Positions 7,080 to 12,952 of a stretch of DNA of 19,118 nucleotides are shown piece after piece. The stretch comes from JBHIER01 sp046760705 [NCBI: bacterium] (GTDB taxonomy: Bacteria > JBHIER01 > G020348925), in assembly GCA_046760705.1 (NCBI GenBank), contig JBHIER010000010.1, positions 1 to 19,118 of the forward strand. Direction: 5' to 3'. Each line of letters starts with the position of its first letter. Within the stretch, counting starts at the first letter, position 1. The notes beneath the pieces are model-generated. The model did not search any database, was not told the origin of the DNA, and saw only the letters and a program-made list of their open reading frames with translations. Position numbers and translations under genes: made by a program.

Positions 7080-9185
7080 ATGAGCGCTCGAAATTTTCTC
7101 ATTCTGTGGGTATTGTGCGGATTCCTTTTGTTTGCTCTCCCAGCATCTGCTGTGGAAACCTCCGTCTGGGAGGTGGTGACGGCCAACGACTTTGGGAAAG
7201 GCGAACCGAAAAACGTCTCCATCAGGAGCGATGGCCGGGTGACCCTGTCGCCATTGCTACAACTTTTGTATGACACTGAGGAGTTGTACGTCTGGTGCCT
7301 GGCCCAGGACTCGAAGGGGAATCTCTATGCGGGAACAGGCAACAACGGGAGAGTCTTCAAAGTGACTGAGGAGGGTGAGGGATTTCTCTTCTTCGACTCG
7401 CCTGAACTGGAGATTCTGAGTTTGGCTACGGACAGAGGTGGCAACCTCTATGCCGGGACCGGCCCGGACGGAATCATTTATAAAATCAGCCCGCAAGGTG
7501 AGACGTCAACGTTTTTTGAAACCAAGGAGAGATATGTCTGGGCTTTGGTTTTTGACGCTCAAGACAACCTCTATGCCGGCACTGGTGACGGCGGCAAGAT
7601 CTTCAAAATTGGACCCCATGGTGAGGGCGGCCTCCTGTACGGCTCAAACGAGACCCACATAATGGCTCTGGCCGTCGACAGCCAAAACAATCTCTACGCC
7701 GGCAGCGAGGGCAATGGCATCGTCTATAGAATATCGCCTGCGAAAGATGTCTTTCTCCTCTACGATGCTCCCCAAAAGGAGATCCACTCCCTAGCCCTCG
7801 CCCAGGAGGGCACCATTTACGCCGGGGCGACCGAGGCCGTCATCTCCGTGAAGAAGCCCCTTGCTCAAAAGGAGAGACCTCCTCAGGGGGGACGGAAAAA
7901 TCAGGGCGAGGCCGTAATCAAGCCCCAGGAGGTTACAAAAGTGGCCAAGGAGAAGAGCGTCGTGTACCAGATCAACCCAGATGGAGTGGTGACCAAGCTG
8001 TGGACATCTTCGGCTCTCCTTCTCTCTCTGGCGGTTCGAGACGACGGATCGCTCATCATCGGCACAGGCGATGATGGGAAGCTCTACTCCCTGTTGACGG
8101 ATCGAACGTCGCTCTCCTTGGCCAAAAGCTCAGAATCCCAGATCCTCTCGCTCCTGAGGGGTAGCCGTGGACAGACCCTTTTAGGGACGGGGAGCATGGG
8201 CAAAATCTATCGAGTCACTTCGGATTACGCCGAGGAGGGCAGCTTGGTATCGGAGGTATACGACACGGAGACCGTCTCGAAGTGGGGCAAGATTCCATGG
8301 CGGGCCGACGTGCCGTCGGGAACAGAGATTTCCTTTGCAACCCGCAGCGGAAATTCTCTGAACCCGGACGATACGTGGAGCGACTGGTCAAGCCACGCTG
8401 AGGGCGGACCCATCGCCAGTCCTCCGGCGCGGTTTATTCAGTGGCGGGCGAAGCTGAGGACGTCGGACCCCTCTGCAACCCCGACCCTGAAGCACGTCTC
8501 CGTGGCCTATCTGCAGAGAAACCTGCGGCCGGAGATCACCTCGGTCACCGTCTACCCCCCGGGCCAGAGGCCGGGAAAATTGGCCAAGCAGACCCCTTCC
8601 AAACCGGATGAGATGTCAACTGGCCCGATGTCGAAGAGAGGAGTGCGATCCGCAGACTGGAAGGCCAACGATCCCAACAACGACCGGCTCGTTTACACCA
8701 TATTTTTCCGCGGCACCGATGAGCGCACCTGGAAGGTACTTAAGGAGGAGGAGAAGGCTACCTCCTATACCTGGGACACCGAGTCACTCCCCGACGGCCT
8801 CTACGTGATCAGAGTGGTCGTCTCCGACAGTCCCAGCAACCCTCCCAGTACAGCCCTTTCCGCCGAAAAAGTGAGCGAACCCTTTATGGTAGACAATACG
8901 CCACCACGGGTCTTTGACGTCAAAGCAACTCAGCGTTCTGGGAAAGGCCCTCTCATCGGCGGCAGGTCGGAGGATGCCACCAGTATCATCACCAAGGCCG
9001 AATATTCGGTGGATGCGGGGGAGTGGATACCGATCTTTCCGGTGGACGAGATATTCGATTCGAAGGAGGAGGCTTTCTCTTTCAATATAGAGCCGCTCTC
9101 CCCCGGTGAGCATACCTTAGTCATCAGAGCCACCGATGAGGCCGGCAATGTCGGGGCGGGAAAGGTTGTATTTACCCTCGAGTAG
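7080..9185 (+). CDS. Exported beta-propeller protein with C-terminal Ig-like domain
   Basis: 701 residues from ATG 7080, preceded by AGGGGG (about 7068-7073). A GTG at 7050 in the same frame lies inside the repeat and would only lengthen a good signal peptide (hydrophobic LILWVLCGFLLFALPASA). About residues 40-400 form a propeller with blades of about 41 residues, each carrying a NLYAGTGNNGRVFKV-type turn (near residues 80, 121, 163 and 204, with diverged copies near 245, 323 and 365). A charged linker rich in Lys, Gln and Gly (about 260-290) interrupts it. After it comes a strand-rich region around DDTWSDWSS, then Ig- or fibronectin-like modules ending PGEHTLVIRATDEAGNVGAG. A surface-binding or scaffold role is inferred; I see no catalytic motif. 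Its end overlaps the convergent membrane-protein gene by 14 bases. Confidence 0.8.
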   Translation: MSARNFLILWVLCGFLLFALPASAVETSVWEVVTANDFGKGEPKNVSIRSDGRVTLSPLLQLLYDTEELYVWCLAQDSKGNLYAGTGNNGRVFKVTEEGEGFLFFDSPELEILSLATDRGGNLYAGTGPDGIIYKISPQGETSTFFETKERYVWALVFDAQDNLYAGTGDGGKIFKIGPHGEGGLLYGSNETHIMALAVDSQNNLYAGSEGNGIVYRISPAKDVFLLYDAPQKEIHSLALAQEGTIYAGATEAVISVKKPLAQKERPPQGGRKNQGEAVIKPQEVTKVAKEKSVVYQINPDGVVTKLWTSSALLLSLAVRDDGSLIIGTGDDGKLYSLLTDRTSLSLAKSSESQILSLLRGSRGQTLLGTGSMGKIYRVTSDYAEEGSLVSEVYDTETVSKWGKIPWRADVPSGTEISFATRSGNSLNPDDTWSDWSSHAEGGPIASPPARFIQWRAKLRTSDPSATPTLKHVSVAYLQRNLRPEITSVTVYPPGQRPGKLAKQTPSKPDEMSTGPMSKRGVRSADWKANDPNNDRLVYTIFFRGTDERTWKVLKEEEKATSYTWDTESLPDGLYVIRVVVSDSPSNPPSTALSAEKVSEPFMVDNTPPRVFDVKATQRSGKGPLIGGRSEDATSIITKAEYSVDAGEWIPIFPVDEIFDSKEEAFSFNIEPLSPGEHTLVIRATDEAGNVGAGKVVFTLE

Positions 9186-9816
9186 GGCCTCCCCGCCGGG
9201 CAGCCACAAGGGGGAAAAGAATGTCGCTCGTGCAGCAAGGGACGATGACCGCCAATACCACAAAGACGAAAACCACGAAACCGTTTTCCGCCCTCAGGAC
9301 GAACCCGAAGGAGATGAAGTAGAGCAGCGAAGCCATTGTACTGATGAGGACGTGGCTGGAATGGGAGAAGATGGTCGATGTTCGATCAAGAAATCTATCA
9401 GCCGCAATGAACCCTGTCAGGATACCCAGCAGAGTGAAGGGGATGACAACCAGAGAGTGTTCGATAATGCAGACATGAAGGTGCATGGGGGCACCGATGA
9501 GCCGCCCTCCCAGCCAGGGGATGAAAATATCGCTGAGGCCACAGATGCCTAAGGAGCCGACCGCACCTCCGACTGCCGCTTTGATCGGCTTCCGGTTGAA
9601 GCGCCAGAACATTGCAGTGGTGGCGATAGCGCTCATCAGGACGTGCAGGGGGTGGAAGAGGTGAAAGAGCTGCCGAAAATATTCGGATATCCCCTCAGCA
9701 TCGCGGGCTTCCAGGACAACGGTCAGGAAGACCACAACGATCAACCCCAATGCTGTACTGAAAACGGTGAAAGGAAAATGGTGACCGAACTCTCTGGCAA
9801 TCGTTTTCGGTCTCAT
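9172..9816 (-). CDS. Uncharacterised His/Cys-rich six-helix membrane protein
   Basis: 214 residues with about six predicted helices (roughly 14-37, 54-73, 79-101, 111-139, 150-173, 179-204). Potential metal ligands sit in or at the ends of the helices: LFHLFHPLHVLMSA, GICGLSDI, APMHLHVCIIEH, FSHSSHVLIST and IVPCCTSDI. The repeated C-x-x-SD motif (GICGLSD and PCCTSD) suggests an internal duplication. I know no function for this family. Its place behind a NicO-type permease and its His/Cys content make a metal-handling role, as partner or accessory, the best inference. ATG 9816 is preceded by TGAGG. It is the second gene of a minus-strand pair, 103 bases after the permease stop, with a heptamer repeat in the gap. 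Confidence 0.7.
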   Translation of the reverse strand: MRPKTIAREFGHHFPFTVFSTALGLIVVVFLTVVLEARDAEGISEYFRQLFHLFHPLHVLMSAIATTAMFWRFNRKPIKAAVGGAVGSLGICGLSDIFIPWLGGRLIGAPMHLHVCIIEHSLVVIPFTLLGILTGFIAADRFLDRTSTIFSHSSHVLISTMASLLYFISFGFVLRAENGFVVFVFVVLAVIVPCCTSDILFPLVAARRGGPTRG

Positions 9817-9851
9817 AAGGCCTCACTTCATACTTTGCAGGTGCAATTTCT

Positions 9852-9900
9852 GGATTTTGCATTTTCAGTTTTGGATTTTGGATTTTGGATTTTGGATTTT
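9852..9900. repeat. Seven-unit heptanucleotide tandem repeat
   Basis: Four perfect GGATTTT units at 9873-9900 follow three diverged units, GGATTTT, GCATTTT and CAGTTTT, at 9852-9872, making 49 bases in exact 7-base register. It lies between the permease stop (9920) and the start of the membrane-protein gene (9816). The perfect block is on the permease side. Such arrays can change length by slippage. Confidence 0.9.
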
Positions 9901-9919
9901 GAACCCCTGAGCCATTGTT

Positions 9920-10630
9920 TTACAGACCCAAAACCTTGATGGAGATACCGGACAGGGCGATGATGCCACCAGCAATAGCGTGAACGAACCGTTCCATACA
10001 TCCTGTGCGCAGGCGCAGGAGGCCGTACGTGCCCAGTGCGACGATGACCAGCATGGTGCCGATGGTAGCCGTTCCGAAGACGAGGGTCACCAACCCCACG
10101 CCCAACCAGCTCCCTTGTGCAGCCGGATACATGAGAAGCGGTATAAGGGGTTCGCATGGCCCCAGGACAAAGATGATGAACAGAACCCACGGGGTCAGTT
10201 TCCCTTTCTCCTCATGAACATGGCTGTGATCGCCTGAGTGCGAATGGGTGTGACTGTGGACTGAGCCGTCCTTGTGGAAATGGGAGTGGCTGTGTTTTTT
10301 CCCTTTCAATCCTCGGCGTAGACCCCATACGCCGTAAACCAGGCCGAAGCCGATCAGCAGCCATGCCGCCACACCGCCCCTCATCCCCTCCACACCTTCC
10401 AATCGGCCCACCGCAATTCCTGCGGCGATGCCGATACAGCCGATGACCGCGGAGCTCAAGACGTGGCCGACTCCACAGCCGAAGGTGATCCACAGGATCT
10501 TGCCCAGTCGCCACTCCCGCGCCTTCGCCAGCAGAATGAAGGGGAGATAATGGTCAGGGCCGATGACGGTGTGGACGAATCCGATGGAGACAGCCGAACC
10601 CAAAAGAATAATCAGTGCGGTTTCTTTCAT
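9920..10630 (-). CDS. NicO/UreH-type metal permease with His-rich loop
   Basis: 236 residues, about six membrane helices. GFVHTVIGPDHYLPFILLAK near residues 18-37 holds the H-x6-DH pattern typical of nickel/cobalt permeases of the NicO and UreH/HupE type. A second motif, FVLGPCEPLIPLLMYPA, follows the central loop. Between helices 3 and 4 a hydrophilic loop (about residues 115-147) holds eleven His residues, as in HSHSHFHKDGSVHSHTHSH, a feature of transition-metal exporters such as RcnA. Export or import of Ni, Co or another divalent metal across the inner membrane is the likely role; direction and ion cannot be told from sequence. ATG 10630 has AAGGTGA upstream. It leads the minus-strand pair after a leader of about 178 bases from the promoter at 10815-10843. 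Confidence 0.8.
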   Translation of the reverse strand: MKETALIILLGSAVSIGFVHTVIGPDHYLPFILLAKAREWRLGKILWITFGCGVGHVLSSAVIGCIGIAAGIAVGRLEGVEGMRGGVAAWLLIGFGLVYGVWGLRRGLKGKKHSHSHFHKDGSVHSHTHSHSGDHSHVHEEKGKLTPWVLFIIFVLGPCEPLIPLLMYPAAQGSWLGVGLVTLVFGTATIGTMLVIVALGTYGLLRLRTGCMERFVHAIAGGIIALSGISIKVLGL

Positions 10631-10708
10631 AGCTTCACCTTACAGTCTTGATTTCACGTATTTATCTATGTCGGGAAAGTTATGCGCAGTGTGGTGTGCG
10701 TCTTTCAT

Positions 10709-10745
10709 CAACAGACCCACAACGCACGACCCACGACATCTGTTG
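10709..10745. repeat. CAACAGA/TCTGTTG inverted repeat enclosing GACCCAC copies
   Basis: Perfect 7-bp arms at 10709-10715 and 10739-10745 enclose 23 bases holding GACCCAC twice (10714-10720 and 10728-10734), the first overlapping the arm. It lies in the transcribed leader of the metal permease. It could be a small dispersed element or an RNA structure that controls translation. Confidence 0.5.
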
Positions 10746-10814
10746 CACTTCTCATTTTTGCCCCAGCCAACAGTTCACTTTCTGGTTTGTGGCTTCGGCG
10801 CATTACGTTTTAAT

Positions 10815-10843
10815 ATATTACGATTTTTCATTGGTGATGTCAA
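10815..10843 (-). promoter_or_regulatory. Candidate sigma70-type promoter for the metal-transport pair
   Basis: On the minus strand, TTGACA (10838-10843), a 17-base spacer, then TAATAT (10815-10820). The -35 is perfect and the -10 matches four of six positions. Transcription would start near 10808, about 178 bases before the permease ATG. Confidence 0.5.
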
Positions 10844-10912
10844 GGAAGAAAATCTCCTCTCTCGAATGTTGATGTGTTGCTCATGATTGTGTAGAAAATC
10901 CAAATTTGTTGC

Positions 10913-10941
10913 TTGACACGGCGCTGCAAAGTTCCTAATTT
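10913..10941 (+). promoter_or_regulatory. Candidate promoter for the RNase D-like gene
   Basis: TTGACA (10913-10918), 17 bases, then TAATTT (10936-10941). The -10 is weak, with three of six matches. A start near 10948 would lie after the GAGGA that precedes GTG 10956, so if this promoter is right, translation probably starts further in, for example at TTG 11004. Confidence 0.35.
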
Positions 10942-10955
10942 AGAGGAAGACAGGG

Positions 10956-12044
10956 GTGCGAAGAAGTGGGAATAGGACAATAACTGGAAGGAATCTTGTT
11001 CGTTTGAATCCTCGATCGTGTTCATCTTACCCTAACGTTGAAACCGGTTCCGCGCTGGAGGCCTTCCTCCCCCGGATGTGGCAGGCTAAGCGAATCGCCC
11101 TCGACATGGAAGCCGACAGCCTACACCATTACTTCGAAAAGGTCTGTTTGATTCAGTTGAAACTGCACGGTGATAACTACATTGTCGATCCATCGTTGGT
11201 CATGGACCTTTGGCCATTTTTTCGCATCCTGGCCGACAAACCCCTCATCCTTCACGGCGCCGACTATGATCTGCGAATGTTGCTCGTCTCCTTTGGCTTT
11301 CGCCCTCGGCCCGAGGTGTTCGACACCATGTTGGCGGCTCAGCTCCTCGGCTACGAACAGTTCGGCCTTGCGGCTCTGGCTCAACGGTTCTTTGGCGTGA
11401 CCTTGACCAAGCGAGGTCAGAAGTCCAATTGGTCCCGGCGCCCGTTGACCCGGGCGCAGTTAGAATACGCCAGCGACGATACGCGCTACCTAGAACCGCT
11501 TGCCGAGCGACTCCACGGCGAGCTGCGCACCCTCGGTCGGTGGGACTGGTACCGCCAATCGTGCGATTGGACGGTCCAGTCGACCGACCGCGATAAGCCC
11601 CCCGCGACCCGGAAGATGCGTGGCGGATCAAGGGGTGGAGTCTGTTGCCACGGCGGCAGCTTGCCTTCGTGCGCCAGCTCTGGCATTGGCGCGAACACGA
11701 AGCGCAAAGGGCCGACCTGCCCCCCTTCAAGATCATGGGCCATCAAAAGATCCTGGACCTGGCCATCTGGGCAGCTTCGCACCCAAAAGGCTCGCTCATG
11801 CACGGTCCGAAACTACCCTGCCATTGCACAGGACGCCGGTTTGAAGCTCTCGAAAAGGCGATACGGAAAGCGAAGAATACGCCCGAATCCCGTTGGCCCA
11901 AAAGCCGGAAGCGGCCACGCTCAACAGAGATCAAGCCTGATCTCAGACCCCAAATTGAAGCCCTGCGGACTGAATGCTCCCGTGTGGCGAACGTTCCGTC
12001 CATCCGCCGACCGTCTCCGGGAGGTGATTGAGCACATCCGCTGA
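10956..12044 (+). CDS. RNase D-like DEDDy 3'-5' exonuclease, C-terminus out of frame
   Basis: The first ~215 codons encode a complete DEDDy exonuclease domain: ALDMEAD (Asp50, Glu52, motif I), LILHGADYDLRML (Asp105, motif II) and LEYASDDTRYL (Tyr171, Asp175, motif III). This family trims RNA 3' ends with two metal ions. From a C6 run at 11598-11603 the frame becomes low-quality Ser/Arg/Cys-rich sequence, while the expected C-terminal domain continues in another frame. One more C at that run would join KPPRDPEDAWRIKGW smoothly. The protein as written would have a nonsense tail to 12044. GTG 10956 has GAGGA at 8 bases; TTG 11004 is an alternative, since homologous sequence begins only near residue 28. 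An assembly indel, a real mutation or slippage could each explain it. Confidence 0.65.
   Translation: MRRSGNRTITGRNLVRLNPRSCSSYPNVETGSALEAFLPRMWQAKRIALDMEADSLHHYFEKVCLIQLKLHGDNYIVDPSLVMDLWPFFRILADKPLILHGADYDLRMLLVSFGFRPRPEVFDTMLAAQLLGYEQFGLAALAQRFFGVTLTKRGQKSNWSRRPLTRAQLEYASDDTRYLEPLAERLHGELRTLGRWDWYRQSCDWTVQSTDRDKPPATRKMRGGSRGGVCCHGGSLPSCASSGIGANTKRKGPTCPPSRSWAIKRSWTWPSGQLRTQKARSCTVRNYPAIAQDAGLKLSKRRYGKRRIRPNPVGPKAGSGHAQQRSSLISDPKLKPCGLNAPVWRTFRPSADRLREVIEHIR
11604..12031 (+). pseudogene. Displaced HRDC-like C-terminal part of the RNase D-like gene
   Basis: In the frame ending at TGA 12029-12031 the sequence reads AWRIKGWSLLPRRQLAFVRQ, then LWHWREHEAQRADLPPFKIM, DLAIWAASHPKG, and RRFEALEKAIRKAKNTPESR. 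This is the usual helical HRDC-like region after the exonuclease domain in this family. It has no start or ribosome site of its own and follows the exonuclease frame directly. Near 11985 the original frame may resume (VWRTFRPSADRLREVIEHIR, ending 12044), which would imply a second indel; this part is uncertain. Confidence 0.6.
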
Positions 12045-12085
12045 AGATGCTACTTTCGTAATACACTTTTGGACCGAGGTACGAG

Positions 12086-12844
12086 ATGAAAAACAGAGGT
12101 AAGACAAAAGAGCAACTTATGAATGAATTGACGCAACTGCGCCAAAAGATATCTGCTCTGAAGAAGGCGGAAGCCCAGCGCAAGCGGACAGAGGAAGCAC
12201 TTACGAGAAGTCTGGAGAAGGTTCGGAAGACCTTAACAGGCACAGTCAACGCCCTGGCCGTGACAGTCGAAATGAGGGATCCTTATACTGCCGGTCACCA
12301 AAGGCGGGTGACGTTACTGGCATGTGCAATTGCCAGGGAGATGGGACTTCCTGAAGAGCAGGTCGAAGGACTCCATGTGGCCGGTTCTCTTCACGATATA
12401 GGCAAAATTTTGGTGCCGGCCGAGATTCTGAACAAGCCCGGTCCACTCACGGAGACGGAAATAGGCCAGATTATGAACCATCCCCAGACAGGCCATGACA
12501 TCCTCATGGGCCTTATCAAGGGTCACCCCCAGGCCGGTTATGACATACTGAAAGAGATAGATTTCCCGTGGCCGGTGGCCCAGATCGTGCTCCAACATCA
12601 CGAAAGAATGGACGGTTCTGGATATCCCAGAGGGCTTGCAGGTGAAGACACTCTCCGGGAGGCACGAATTTTGGCTGTGGCTGATGTTGTAGAAGCCATG
12701 GCTTCCCACCGGCCGTACCGACCGGCACACGGTGTAGACAAGGCCCTGGAAGAAATCTCCCGGAACAGGTACACTCTCTATGATCCTGAGGCCGTAGACG
12801 CCTGCGTGAAGCTTTTTGCTGAGAAAAGATTTCAGTTCAAGTAA
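12086..12844 (+). CDS. HD-GYP-type phosphodiesterase with coiled-coil N-terminus
   Basis: 252 residues. An N-terminal coiled coil (about 5-50), of the kind that joins to PAS sensors in larger proteins, leads directly into the HD-GYP domain. Visible ligand motifs are AGHQRRV (His71), LHDIGKILVPAEIL (His103, Asp104), HPQAGYDIL (His147), QHHERMDGSGYP (His171, His172) and AVADVVEAM (Asp200). The GYP signature is present as GSGYP. Such domains typically degrade cyclic di-GMP. No sensor or receiver domain is attached, so any signal must come through the coiled coil or a partner. The HPQ region is doubled (132-146 and 147-160), adding 15 residues to the usual spacing. ATG 12086 has GAGGT 5 bases upstream, 41 bases after the RNase D-like frame. 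Confidence 0.85.
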   Translation: MKNRGKTKEQLMNELTQLRQKISALKKAEAQRKRTEEALTRSLEKVRKTLTGTVNALAVTVEMRDPYTAGHQRRVTLLACAIAREMGLPEEQVEGLHVAGSLHDIGKILVPAEILNKPGPLTETEIGQIMNHPQTGHDILMGLIKGHPQAGYDILKEIDFPWPVAQIVLQHHERMDGSGYPRGLAGEDTLREARILAVADVVEAMASHRPYRPAHGVDKALEEISRNRYTLYDPEAVDACVKLFAEKRFQFK

Positions 12845-12881
12845 GAGAGGGGAGGCGATTCATGGTTCCCCGCGCCCTCTC
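12845..12881. terminator. GAGAGGG/CCCTCTC hairpin after the HD-GYP gene
   Basis: Perfect 7-bp arms at 12845-12851 and 12875-12881 with a 23-base loop begin directly after the HD-GYP stop codon. There is no T-tract. Together with the next hairpin it lies in the space between convergent genes. Confidence 0.35.
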
Positions 12882-12902
12882 ATCCCCTCTACTCAAGAAG
12901 AA

Positions 12903-12931
12903 AGCCCGGCTCGGAAGTACCGAAACGGGCT
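12903..12931. terminator. AGCCCG/CGGGCT hairpin between convergent genes
   Basis: A 6-bp stem (12903-12908 and 12926-12931) with a further CGG/CCG pairing inside the loop. It could end transcription from either side in the 108-base gap, but no run of T follows on either strand. Confidence 0.35.
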
Positions 12932-12952
12932 AGGAGCAAAGGTGAAAAAGTG

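Larger units (their letters stand above)
10631..10955. other. Divergent intergenic region with two promoters and a long leader
   Basis: 325 bases separate the metal permease (-) from the RNase D-like gene (+). It contains a candidate promoter for each direction, a 37-base inverted-repeat element (10709-10745) inside the permease leader, and nothing that looks coding. The 107- and 74-codon plus frames that cross it have no protein-like composition and contain the promoter elements. I could not match the leader to a named riboswitch. Confidence 0.6.

Noticed and set aside
9136-9552. 138-codon plus-strand frame after the propeller gene
   Set aside because: It is antisense to the six-helix membrane protein and is highly charged, as expected for the complement of hydrophobic codons.
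9852-9900. CRISPR-like array
   Set aside because: The units are 7 bases with no spacers.
11598-11603. Programmed frameshift in the RNase D-like gene
   Set aside because: The run is preceded by G, so the heptamer does not fit the standard slippery pattern well, and no clear stimulatory hairpin follows. An indel is the simpler reading.
11245-11803. Overlapping minus-strand frames of 105-163 codons across the RNase D-like gene
   Set aside because: The plus strand here carries recognisable exonuclease and HRDC-like sequence. The minus frames are Ser/Arg-rich shadows.
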